Shown here: positions 27,801 to 35,855 of the stretch, piece after piece
Layout: every line of letters starts with the position of its first letter
Numbering within the stretch: the stretch's first letter is position 1
DNA from: JAHEFU01 sp041395205
GTDB taxonomy: Bacteria; 4484-113; JAFGCY01
Reading direction: 5' to 3'
NCBI GenBank assembly: GCA_041395205.1
Contig: JAWLAZ010000001.1
Span: 1,812,024-1,876,023, forward strand
DNA length: 64,000 nt
Notes under the pieces: generated by a model
What the model was told of the DNA's origin: nothing
The model's database searches: none
Seen by the model: only the letters and a program-made list of their open reading frames with translations
Program-made: the position numbers and the translations under genes

Positions 27801-28176
27801 GACCCGCAACGCACCGGAGTGGCGCTGGCAGGGCCCGGTGGTGGTGCTGATCAACGCCTGGTCCTACAGCGACGCCGAGGACTTCGCACACATGATGCAG
27901 GAACAGCAGCTGGCGACGATCGTCGGCGAGGACACCGGTGGCAACGTGATCGCCGTCAGCGGTGTGAAGCTCCTTGACGGCAGCTTCTTCGGCCTGCCGC
28001 TGGAGGGCTGGTACCGCCTGGACGGTCGCAACATGGAGGGCTTCGGCTGCCCCGCTGACATCTTCGTGGAGATCGATCCGAATGCGCTTGCCGAAGGCCG
28101 TGACAACCAGCTCGAGGCCGCGGTGGCGACGCTCATGGATCAGCTTGGCAGCAATTCCGCCGCCGCTGTGGAATGA
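24874..28176 (+). CDS. Exported tricorn-like S41 peptidase 2
   Basis: A 1100-residue paralogue of the preceding protease with the same order: signal peptide (ends ARPALA-like at about 22), propeller, acidic linker (about 545-585), C1, PDZ (about 780-850) and catalytic domain. Active site: Ser757-His758 (ASHSW), VRFNGGG, Ser999 (YSDAE), Glu1055 (NMEGFG). A second acidic insertion follows the PDZ (EEADEDEEIAEPE). The NPDAY..PDQDLS segment is shared by all three paralogues. GGGAGGG upstream of ATG at 24874; co-transcribed with protease 1; terminator at 28215. Different linkers and PDZ surfaces suggest different substrates or partners. Confidence 0.95.
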   Translation: MFRFITAGLALLLVAATRPALAAEAFLQHPALSADGELVYFTAQGDIWVADTAGRAPARRLTDNIAHEDMPLPSPDGSLLAFRSFRHGNADLFVMPSAGGAATRLSFSPDGELPLAWYPDGQALLVTTRRQDPQAPCLYRIGIDGSQPERVAGPDHDSQLYACWAGGTDDIIYTRGPGDEQRKRHRGQDSFDLWRLQEGRHSPLVTTRGRDAWPACSPDGSVLYWTSDRSGCDNIWMMQFPDGEPRQLTDFSDDGPQFLRMSSGGEWLACSVFGALWVMDTKSQAMRELSIELATEPKHEQLTSERWQDRASELAVSPNGNYFAIVLQGDIYLLKNPDAYEEQPDQDLSTARLLVGSPGRDWQLSWHHEGRSICYVSDRTGEYDIYMFDLATGEERQLTKTPEDEALPLWSPVDGRICYYRGNHELRVLDSAGDVDDDVLISRAEHRIGPFGGDARWSPDGEWLAYSYAPVAWSSDVFITASSGGEEHNVTLTPDSEYGPQWSADGSYLGFSFSSSDDYSNEFGARARLLPLDRTEYLYDAELLFPEDRPEPEDTEADDEAAEADEAADEEATDAEEDDEDYVAEVLIDFDEIENRSETLPEWGGEAQLELLSPDGSVAILTMLSEGSQLAALDTFSGDFELLGKGRYSSLQFNEDGSRLYGLNGGAISYIDMKGSSVAGQGGYPAGAMLTTDVRVLRRQAFHEMWRILRDNFYDPAMHGTDWDAVRRKYEPMLESVVTPEEYNQLMEHFVGELAASHSWFFSPGESGDGPYDGGGSLGIEIDEDYSGPGWLVARVIRGTPAWEHGSELYPGDLIEAVNGEELSAASQRDRLLRNTEGELLRLRVRSGEAALAALREQAVEEADEDEEIAEPEATREVLIIPASPWEMYGPQYEQWVRDNRAVVTELSGGRVAYQHIEGMDFRSLARFRRELYSMHRDSEALIIDVRFNGGGDIYAQLYDILTSPLLFRTRTRFGETRNAPEWRWQGPVVVLINAWSYSDAEDFAHMMQEQQLATIVGEDTGGNVIAVSGVKLLDGSFFGLPLEGWYRLDGRNMEGFGCPADIFVEIDPNALAEGRDNQLEAAVATLMDQLGSNSAAAVE

Positions 28177-28214
28177 TCTGGCAATCGCTGGTATACTGGC
28201 AGCGGCAAGGAAAA

Positions 28215-28248
28215 GAGGGCAGCCCCGGTGGCTGCCCTTTTGTTTTTT
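28215..28248 (+). terminator. Terminator of the tricorn-like protease operon
   Basis: GGGCAGCC (28217-28224) pairs with GGCTGCCC (28230-28237), loop CCGGT, then TTTTGTTTTTT. Confidence 0.9.
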
Positions 28249-28745
28249 CTGACTGGAGGCCAGTGCCAGGCACTGGCAGGTCGTCAATCCCATGGATTGA
28301 CAATGACTGGTTCCGCACACCAGCTGCTATCTGAGGTTTCTTCTTGTCAGCTGCAGCTGCAACGTTGCCAATCACTGTCTTTGAAGCAAATGCAGACTTA
28401 GCCCGCAGCGGCCATGGGCCACATCGCCTGCAGACCATGGGTCTGACCTCCGGCAGCACGCTGTTTAGCTTTCTGTGGCAGTCTCCGAATATCTCATGCA
28501 CGCTGCACGCGGCGGATACACCACGGGCAGCGGCACGGTCGGGGCAATTGGCCGTGCTCATATGGAAAGGCCGGATTGCGGCGGACGTTGCCTGGCAGCG
28601 GACGGCACATGCGGCAGGGAAGGCATTCCCTGTGGCATGCCCTGGAGCGGATGGCTCCGGGCATGCCGCACCGAGGGGGACAGTGCCCGGATGTTCCCCT
28701 GGGATTCGCAGTCAAGTGTTCCTGTTCACTGCTCGGGAATTGCTG
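28249..28745. other. Non-coding stretch before the first PKD lipoprotein
   Basis: Open frames here have no ribosome site and no protein-like composition. A strong hairpin lies at 28634-28667: GGCATGCCC and GAGC pair with GCTC and GGGCATGCC with one bulged T and a 5-nt loop (14 bp). Shorter inverted repeats occur near 28260 (CCAGTGCC/GGCACTGG). No T-run follows. Function unknown. Confidence 0.5.
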
Positions 28746-28751
28746 TAGCAT
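28746..28751 (+). promoter_or_regulatory. Candidate -10 box, leaderless
   Basis: TAGCAT stands 6 nt before the ATG at 28758, where no Shine-Dalgarno exists. TTCACT (28725-28730) is a weak -35 with a 15-nt spacer. Confidence 0.4.
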
Positions 28752-28757
28752 TTCCAC

Positions 28758-31700
28758 ATGAAGGGAACAAGGGACAAGTATCGGGCCTTATGTTTTGCAG
28801 GCATGGCATTGCTGCTCGGCTCAGTGTCCTGCGGTTCCGCTGGCAACAGCACCTCGGCCAGACTCACTGACTCCGCTGCAACATCCGCAGCTCAGTTGCA
28901 GTCTGACACTGCCGCAATTCCCGACTCCGAGATCCCGCCGCCGCCCGCGGCCGACCAGCCGGATCCCGCTGAACTGCAGCGCATCCTCAGCTCCGAGCTG
29001 GAGCGGCTCGGCAAGGACCCCGAACGTACCACGGTCCAGGCACCCTCAGGTGCCGACAACGCCGTCTTCGACCTGGTCGTGTCCTACCGCAGCACACGCA
29101 GCGGAGCGACACTGCACTGGACCGAGCGCATGATCGGCGACTACGACATGAATGGCGAGGTCAATGCCGCCGACCTGACGCCGATTTCCCAGCGCTGGAA
29201 ATTCACGGTGAAGCACCTCGAGCCTGAGGATGCCCGCGGTTTCCTCTGCTGGCCGGAGGGCCATCCGCGCAATGGCGGCTTCTCCGGGATCCTCAACGGC
29301 TTCCCGGGTTTCAACACACCGGCCCATCAGTGGCGCACGGCGCGTGTGGATGGCGATGACAATGGTGAGATCAATGCCGCAGACATCGCCTCCATCGCCC
29401 AGCAGTGGCATGAGCGGCTCGACAGCTACCGCATCTACCGCCGCGCCCCCGGCGAGGATGACTTCAGCATGCTGCGCCTGGGTGAGGAGGACACATACAG
29501 CATCCCGCGCGGCAACAACTTCCCCAGGGGAGCCACGGCACCGGATCCCGCCTGGGTCTACCGCCTGCATTATGCCGATGTGACGGTCCAGCCGGGGACA
29601 TATGAGTACTACCTCGCCCCCTTCGACAGTCAGAGCGGTGACGAGGGCACGCCCTCGCCGGTGATCAGCATCACCTTTGACGACAGCAATCCGCCACCTC
29701 AGCCGGAGGGAAACCTGCCTCCGGAGATCATCGTCGTGGCGGATGTGACCAGTGGCGACGCCCCGCTGCGTGTCGAATTCGATGCCTCGCAGTCGAGTGA
29801 CCCGGACGGTGAGATCGTGCTCTACAGCTGGGACTGGGAAGGCGACGGCCAGGTGGATGCCAGCTCCCAGAGCTCGCCCTATGCCTACCACATCTACAAC
29901 GACACCGGCTGGTACCAGCCTGAGATCACGGTCTGGGACGACCTCGGTGGCAGTGCCACCGCGCGGATTGAGATCGAGGTCGGGGTCGGCAGCGGCGGCG
30001 TGCTGCCACCGAAGCTGGAGCTGAGTGCCAGTCCTGCTGTCGGCCCGGCTCCGCTGGCGGTGGAGCTCACGGCGCAGGTCACTGCCGTGGATGGCAACTA
30101 CGCCGGGATGCATTACGAGATTGACCATGAAGGCGACGGTGTCGTCGACTACACCTACGGCAAGCATCCCCTGCCGCCGGTGCCATTCGTGTTTGAAGCC
30201 AGCGGTGTCTACCATCCCACCGTGACCGCGATCAACTTCGCCGGTCTGCGCACCACTGCCAGTGTGGAAGTCACAGTCAACGACAACATCGGTCCGCAGG
30301 CGGTGATCAGCCTGACTCCGCAGACGGGCGTGGCCCCGCTGGATGTGCATGTCAGCGCGCTGGACAGTGTTGACCCGGACGGCTCGGAGCTGGTCTATGA
30401 TTGGACACTGGACGGCCAGCCGTTCTTCGGCAACCCGAACATGCAGCCTGCGGAATTCGACCACCAGTTCGACTTTGTCGGTGAGTACCTGTTCGGCCTG
30501 ACGGTGACGGATGCCGGCGGGCTGAGTGACCACGCTGAGGCGATTGTCACCGTGCTGCCGCCGGATGGTGACCTGCCGCCGGTGGCGGTGATCCATGCAG
30601 AACCGCTGATCGGGGCGGCCCCGCTCAGGGTGCATTTCAATGCAGACGGCAGCCATGACCCGGAGGGCAAGCCCATTACATCCCGCTGGGACCTGAATGG
30701 CAGCGGGAACTACTATTACAACGGCCAGACTGATTTCGAGCATGTCTACTACAGTCCGGGGGTGTATCAGGCCAGCCTGCAGGTGAAGGATGTCTACGGC
30801 CAGGCGGCATATGACAGCGTGCAGATCACGGTGCTGGACAACCATCCGCCGCTGCCGGTGCTGGTTGCCACGCCATCGAGCGGGGATGCCCCGCTGATGG
30901 TCGGGCTTGATGCGCGGGACAGCACTGACCCGGATGGCGACGAGATCAGCTTCAGCTGGCAGTTCGACTACTACCCCGGCGACCAGCACTGGAAACCGGG
31001 CGAGGCACTGGAGGGATACAATTACCGCTTCGGCGGCAAGCGCACCGTCCGCGTGCGGGTGACGGACCAGTGGGGTGCCTCGGCCATCGCGGAGGCGGAG
31101 GTCGACGTGGGTGGCCCCGGCTGGTATGTCGTCAAGCTGGATGACGGCAGCGCTGACTTCTGGAGCCCGGACATCGGCTTTGAGATCGTGGATGGAAATC
31201 CCGCGGTCGCCTACGGCGCTGGCAAGGATATGCGCTATGTGCGTGGCAATGACCCCGACGGACTGAGCTGGGCAACTCCGCTCAGCATTGAATACGAGGA
31301 TGAAATCTACAGCGGCGTTCTCGGTCCATCGCTGTCATTCATCAACGGTGCACCCTGCGTCGGCTGGATGCGGCATTCCGGCGTGGTCATGTACTGCCGT
31401 GCGATGGACTCCACCGGCGCGACCTGGCAGGACCCGACACTTGTCTATTACATCGGCGGCTCGGGCAGCGGCACGGACATCATGACTGTGGCAGGCAACC
31501 CGGCGATGCTGTGGGTGGATTCCCTGGGGCATATGCGCTATTCGAGGGCACTGGACGACCTGGGTGCCCTGTGGGATACACCCTTTGACTTCGGCCAGAT
31601 CAGTCTCGGGGAAGGTAACTGCCAGGCCGAAATGGCAATCGTGAACGGTACCCCGTCGGTGGCCTATGTGGGCGGAAGCTGGTTTGAATCAGGGGTCAAC

Positions 31701-32156
31701 TATCGCTGGTCCAATGATGCCAATGGAGTCATCTGGGCGGACCGGGTCCAGATCTATGATGCGACCAATTCGCGGTCGGCGGTTTCACTGACGACGATTG
31801 CCGGCAATCCGATGGTTGCCTATTACTGCGAACTCGGCCTGGTGTTCCAGATTGCCCCGGATGGCCTGGGCAACACCTGGAGGGAACCGGTGGTGATCAC
31901 CCCTGAAGTCGGCGACGGAATCGGCTTCTTCGGTTGTGACGAGATCTGCATCGTGGAACTCAACGGTGTGCCGGCCGTGCTGGATCACTCAATGGGCATG
32001 TGGATCGCTGACAATCCCACCGGCACAAGCTGGTACGGCCCGGAGCACATTCCCAACTACGCGAGTGGTACCACCTTCGCCCTGCTGGAAGTGAATGGCC
32101 AGCCCGCCATGGCCTGGCAGAACGGCGCTGTCTACTACGGCGTGAAGCTCCCCTGA
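28758..32156 (+). CDS. Large surface lipoprotein-like protein: dockerin-like pair, five PKD domains, propeller
   Basis: A 1132-residue exported protein. N-terminal hydrophobic signal with a Cys at VSCGS (weak lipobox). Residues about 128-148 (GDYDMNGEVNAADLTPISQRW) and 196-217 (VDGDDNGEINAADIASIAQQW) are two dockerin-type calcium-binding EF-loops. Five PKD domains follow (about 322-410, 415-505, 512-595, 603-692, 700-787), each with the DPDG and WD.. signatures, more or less degenerate. The last 340 residues repeat GNPA[VM]AY..RY-type strands typical of BNR/sialidase-like propellers. No catalytic residues seen; an adhesive or scaffold role on the cell surface is likely. Its twin follows 82 nt later. 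Confidence 0.88.
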   Translation: MKGTRDKYRALCFAGMALLLGSVSCGSAGNSTSARLTDSAATSAAQLQSDTAAIPDSEIPPPPAADQPDPAELQRILSSELERLGKDPERTTVQAPSGADNAVFDLVVSYRSTRSGATLHWTERMIGDYDMNGEVNAADLTPISQRWKFTVKHLEPEDARGFLCWPEGHPRNGGFSGILNGFPGFNTPAHQWRTARVDGDDNGEINAADIASIAQQWHERLDSYRIYRRAPGEDDFSMLRLGEEDTYSIPRGNNFPRGATAPDPAWVYRLHYADVTVQPGTYEYYLAPFDSQSGDEGTPSPVISITFDDSNPPPQPEGNLPPEIIVVADVTSGDAPLRVEFDASQSSDPDGEIVLYSWDWEGDGQVDASSQSSPYAYHIYNDTGWYQPEITVWDDLGGSATARIEIEVGVGSGGVLPPKLELSASPAVGPAPLAVELTAQVTAVDGNYAGMHYEIDHEGDGVVDYTYGKHPLPPVPFVFEASGVYHPTVTAINFAGLRTTASVEVTVNDNIGPQAVISLTPQTGVAPLDVHVSALDSVDPDGSELVYDWTLDGQPFFGNPNMQPAEFDHQFDFVGEYLFGLTVTDAGGLSDHAEAIVTVLPPDGDLPPVAVIHAEPLIGAAPLRVHFNADGSHDPEGKPITSRWDLNGSGNYYYNGQTDFEHVYYSPGVYQASLQVKDVYGQAAYDSVQITVLDNHPPLPVLVATPSSGDAPLMVGLDARDSTDPDGDEISFSWQFDYYPGDQHWKPGEALEGYNYRFGGKRTVRVRVTDQWGASAIAEAEVDVGGPGWYVVKLDDGSADFWSPDIGFEIVDGNPAVAYGAGKDMRYVRGNDPDGLSWATPLSIEYEDEIYSGVLGPSLSFINGAPCVGWMRHSGVVMYCRAMDSTGATWQDPTLVYYIGGSGSGTDIMTVAGNPAMLWVDSLGHMRYSRALDDLGALWDTPFDFGQISLGEGNCQAEMAIVNGTPSVAYVGGSWFESGVNYRWSNDANGVIWADRVQIYDATNSRSAVSLTTIAGNPMVAYYCELGLVFQIAPDGLGNTWREPVVITPEVGDGIGFFGCDEICIVELNGVPAVLDHSMGMWIADNPTGTSWYGPEHIPNYASGTTFALLEVNGQPAMAWQNGAVYYGVKLP

Positions 32157-32203
32157 GCGCGGCTGTTCCCTGCTGTTCCCTGATAACAGCCTGCAAGTGT
32201 CCG

Positions 32204-32232
32204 TTTACCTTCCGCCGGACACTCGGTAGAAT
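32204..32232 (+). promoter_or_regulatory. Promoter of the second PKD lipoprotein, leaderless
   Basis: TTTACC (32204-32209), 17-nt spacer, TAGAAT (32227-32232), then 6 nt to the ATG at 32239. Both boxes and the spacing agree with the consensus seen at tRNA-Asn. Confidence 0.6.
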
Positions 32233-32238
32233 TCCGGT

Positions 32239-35200
32239 ATGATGCGGGCATGCCACACAGGGCAGGGCAGGGAAACATTGCTCCGGACGGGGCGGGCTCT
32301 CCGTAACCTGGCGCTGGCTGTCAGCATCCTCGCGCCAACTCTCTGCATCCTCGCGCTGGCGGGCTGTGGTGGAACAGCCCGTGAATCAGGCGCTGGACTC
32401 TCGCCTGTGGACATGCCGGATGCAATGCCTGCGCCACAGAGCATCCCCGCCAGCGAGCACTTCCCACCTCCAGCCTCCGACACTCCTTCGTTGGATGAGC
32501 TGCAGGCCGTGCTGGACAGTGAACTGCTGCGGCTCGGGATCGACCCGCAGAAGTCCGCCCTGCAGGCCCCGCTGGGTGATGACAACGCCGTCTTCGACCT
32601 GCGGGTCAGCTACTTCGACCTGCGCCAGGGAGCGGTACTGCACTGGACGGAGCGCCTGCTCGGCGACTACGACATGAACGGCCTCGTCAACGCCGCCGAT
32701 CTCACATCGCTGGCGCAGTGCTGGAAGTACACTGTGGACTACCGCGATCCGGCCGAGGCCGGTGTGGCCTGGTGGCCCGTTGGCAATCCGCGCGACGGCG
32801 GGCTGAGTGGCATTCTGGATGGGCGGCCGGGCTTCATGACGCCGGCGGACCAGTGGCGCACGGCACGGGTGGACGGCGATGGCAATGGTGAGCTGAATCT
32901 TGCGGATGTGACTCCGCTGGCCCGGCACTGGCAGCAGAGCCTGGACAGCTGGCGCATCTACCGCAGGGCTCCCGCTGAGCAGGAATTCAGCCTGCTGCTG
33001 CCGGACCCGGAGCTGGACTACAGCCTGCCGCGCTCCGCGAACTTCCCGGCCGGGCAGGGCCGGCCTGACAACCACTGGGCCTACCGCCTGCACTTCGCCG
33101 ACCTGCAGATCGGCCCCGGGGAGTACAGCTACTACATCACGGCCTACGACAGCCAAAGCGGCAGTGAGGGCCCGCCCTCAGCGGTGGTCACGATCAACTT
33201 CGAGGAGAATCCCGGCCTGCCGGAGCCGGAGATCCCCGGCAACAAGCCGCCTGTTGCCAGCTTCACGGTGGACCCGCGCACGGGCGACCTGCCGCTGACC
33301 GTGAACTTCGACGCGTCAAAGAGCACTGACCCTGACGGGCAGATCGTGCTCTACCTCTGGGACTTCGACGGCGACGGCACGGCGGACGAGAGCGGTAACA
33401 ACCTGCCCACCGTCAGCCATGTCTACACCGAACCGGGCTACTGGCAGCCGCGCCTGACGATCTGGGACGACCTCGGTTCCAGTGCCACGCTGTATGCCAA
33501 CATCAACCTGGAGATCAGCCAGGACGGCTGGCTGCCGCCGCGCATCCTCGACATTGGGGCGGACCTGACGGAGGGCCGGGCTCCGCTCACGGTGCACTTC
33601 CTGCCGGAACTTGTGCTGCCGAATGGCAAGGCAGGACTGCAGTTCGCCTGGGACTTCGATGGCGACGGCACGGTGGACAGCACGGAACCGGCGCTGGATG
33701 ACGGCATCGGCCATACCGACGACTCAGTGGAGCATGTCTACGGCGAGGACGGGCCGCAGCAGTGCCGGCTCACGATCACTGACAACAAGGGCCTGAGCGC
33801 GAATGCTGAACTGGAAATTGAAGTGTTTCCCAATGGCTATCCAGTGGCCGTACTGGAAGTAGTGGACGGCGAGTTCACCACCAGGGCCACGATCCAGTTC
33901 GATGCCTCCGGCAGTTCCGATCCGGACGGCGACAAGCTGAGCTTCCGCTGGGACTTCGATGGCGACGGGATCTTCGAGGAAGACACGGGGTTCGTGGACA
34001 GTGCGAAGCACCTGTTCCCAGATGCCGGGGAGCATCACGTCGGTGTCCGGGTCCGGGACACCTTCGGAGCGGAAACCATTGCTTCGGTTGACTTATCCGT
34101 GGAGCAGTACATCAATCTGGCACCGGTGGCCATTCTTCAGTCAGATCGCAACAGAGTACCGATCAATGGCAGCAATCGCACTGTCAGTTTGGATCCCTCG
34201 CAGAGTTTCGATCCGGACGGCAGGATCACGATCTATCGTTGGGATGTGGATGGTGATGGTGAGTTTGAACTGAGTTACGAGCATAGCGAGGTCCAGTACC
34301 TGGATTTCGATGAACCCGGGGAGCATGTTGTCACGCTGGAAGTGGAGGATCGCTATGGTGCCAGGGATCAGGCAAGCGTGACGATCACGGCATTTCTGAA
34401 CCATCCACCTGTTGCCGAACTGCATGCCAGTCCGGATTCCGGAGTGCTGCCGCTGGATGTGTTCTTTGATGCCTCAGGTTCATATGATCAGGATGGCGAT
34501 CAACTCACCTTCCTCTGGTTCTTCGATTTTGGATTTGACGAAGCAGTCTTTCAGGGTGAAGCGCAGGAGCATCATGTCTACCATGTCGCGGGGCGCAGGA
34601 CATGTGCTGTTGTCGTGGATGATGGCTGGGGAGAGAGTGACTATGTCCTGCTGGACATTCAGGTGTCCGGTCCCGGTTGGAACACGATTCCGCTGTCAGT
34701 GTTTGAAGACGAAGCATTTGAAGTGGATTGCCAACTTGAATATGTGGATTCCAGGCCGCTGATCTCGTATTCACAGTACCGTACAATTACATCCCGTTAC
34801 CCTGACCTGGTGGCCAGGCAGGCTGCCGACTCCAACGGACTGGTCTGGCTTGAGCCGGTGATTGTCGAAGCGAATGACAACAGCACGACAGGCAGCCGCA
34901 GGCAGAGTATGGTGATTTTCAATGATGAGCCCGTCATTGCCTGGCAACGCCCGGGGCAGGACATTGTCTTCAGTGCGCCGGTTCCACATTCTGATGGCTA
35001 CCTGCTCTGGCAGGATCCAAGGCCGGTGCAGTCCTATTCCAGTGGTCCGCTGCAGTTGTCAGTGATCGCAGACCGGCTGGCGATTCACTCGTACGAGGGT
35101 TACAGCAGGGCTCAGGATGTTGATGCGGGATCCTGGTCTAGCTGGCACATCCCGGAATTCATGGAGAACATGAAGCTTGTTCAGTTGTCATCACTGACCG

Positions 35201-35727
35201 AACTTGGAGGACTTCCGGCTTTGGCATACTGTTCTGAGCTGGATGAAAACACAGATACGATTGGTTTATCAACTGCGGCTACCGCCAATGGGATCCCCTG
35301 GAAAGACAATACCGAACTGATGGATGTTAAGGCTGTCACGGATGTCTGCATGGCGGTCATCAGCGGCAAACCGGCGATTGCCTATGGTTCAAGATCTGGC
35401 ATTGATGGAATCTACTACATCGCGTCTCAGGACGAGACCGGCAGCAGCTGGCTGGAGCCGGTGTTTCTGCCGTTGAGTGAACCCGATAGCAGCCTCAAGT
35501 ACCTTCAGAATCTGTTTCTGCTGGAGATGGACGGAAGAGCGCTGCTTGTGGATGCACAGATGGGTATGTGGATGGCTGCTGATCCACAAGGGCTGAACTG
35601 GTCAGAGCGGATTGCATTTCCACTGCCGGATGCGGGAACGCTGAATGACGTATGCATCGTCAATGGCAATCCGGCCCTTGCATATATCTCAAACAAGCAC
35701 CTCTTCTACGCCGTCTACCTCCCCTGA
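32239..35727 (+). CDS. Large surface lipoprotein: dockerin-like pair, five PKD domains, propeller (paralogue)
   Basis: A 1162-residue paralogue of the preceding protein with identical architecture. A clean lipobox (ALAGC, about residue 44) follows a long signal; dockerin-like loops at about 142-162 (GDYDMNGLVNAADLTSLAQCW) and 211-232 (VDGDGNGELNLADVTPLARHW); five PKD domains (about 335-812) with WDFDGDG cores; a BNR-like propeller (815-1162) with NGNPALAY and SGKPAIAY repeats. From about 33800 on the DNA is visibly lower in GC than the 5' part and than the twin gene, as if the 3' half had a different origin. ATG at 32239 sits 6 nt after a TAGAAT box. Confidence 0.9.
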   Translation: MMRACHTGQGRETLLRTGRALRNLALAVSILAPTLCILALAGCGGTARESGAGLSPVDMPDAMPAPQSIPASEHFPPPASDTPSLDELQAVLDSELLRLGIDPQKSALQAPLGDDNAVFDLRVSYFDLRQGAVLHWTERLLGDYDMNGLVNAADLTSLAQCWKYTVDYRDPAEAGVAWWPVGNPRDGGLSGILDGRPGFMTPADQWRTARVDGDGNGELNLADVTPLARHWQQSLDSWRIYRRAPAEQEFSLLLPDPELDYSLPRSANFPAGQGRPDNHWAYRLHFADLQIGPGEYSYYITAYDSQSGSEGPPSAVVTINFEENPGLPEPEIPGNKPPVASFTVDPRTGDLPLTVNFDASKSTDPDGQIVLYLWDFDGDGTADESGNNLPTVSHVYTEPGYWQPRLTIWDDLGSSATLYANINLEISQDGWLPPRILDIGADLTEGRAPLTVHFLPELVLPNGKAGLQFAWDFDGDGTVDSTEPALDDGIGHTDDSVEHVYGEDGPQQCRLTITDNKGLSANAELEIEVFPNGYPVAVLEVVDGEFTTRATIQFDASGSSDPDGDKLSFRWDFDGDGIFEEDTGFVDSAKHLFPDAGEHHVGVRVRDTFGAETIASVDLSVEQYINLAPVAILQSDRNRVPINGSNRTVSLDPSQSFDPDGRITIYRWDVDGDGEFELSYEHSEVQYLDFDEPGEHVVTLEVEDRYGARDQASVTITAFLNHPPVAELHASPDSGVLPLDVFFDASGSYDQDGDQLTFLWFFDFGFDEAVFQGEAQEHHVYHVAGRRTCAVVVDDGWGESDYVLLDIQVSGPGWNTIPLSVFEDEAFEVDCQLEYVDSRPLISYSQYRTITSRYPDLVARQAADSNGLVWLEPVIVEANDNSTTGSRRQSMVIFNDEPVIAWQRPGQDIVFSAPVPHSDGYLLWQDPRPVQSYSSGPLQLSVIADRLAIHSYEGYSRAQDVDAGSWSSWHIPEFMENMKLVQLSSLTELGGLPALAYCSELDENTDTIGLSTAATANGIPWKDNTELMDVKAVTDVCMAVISGKPAIAYGSRSGIDGIYYIASQDETGSSWLEPVFLPLSEPDSSLKYLQNLFLLEMDGRALLVDAQMGMWMAADPQGLNWSERIAFPLPDAGTLNDVCIVNGNPALAYISNKHLFYAVYLP

Positions 35728-35855
35728 TTCCTGTCCCTTCTCCTGTCACATCCCGTGCCCCGGCGCTGTCTCCCCATAAAGCATGTCCGCCCAGGCAGTT
35801 CTGCCGCGGGCCTGCGCGAGCTAAACTAGGGAATCTGTTTCAGGAGATCCACCAC

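Noticed and set aside
28344..28748. 134-residue frame in the gap before the first PKD lipoprotein
   Set aside because: No ribosome site, Ala/Ser/Pro composition of random GC-rich frames, strong hairpin inside.
35652..35855. 68-codon extension of protease 3
   Set aside because: No ribosome site; AGGAG and the signal peptide start at 35856.
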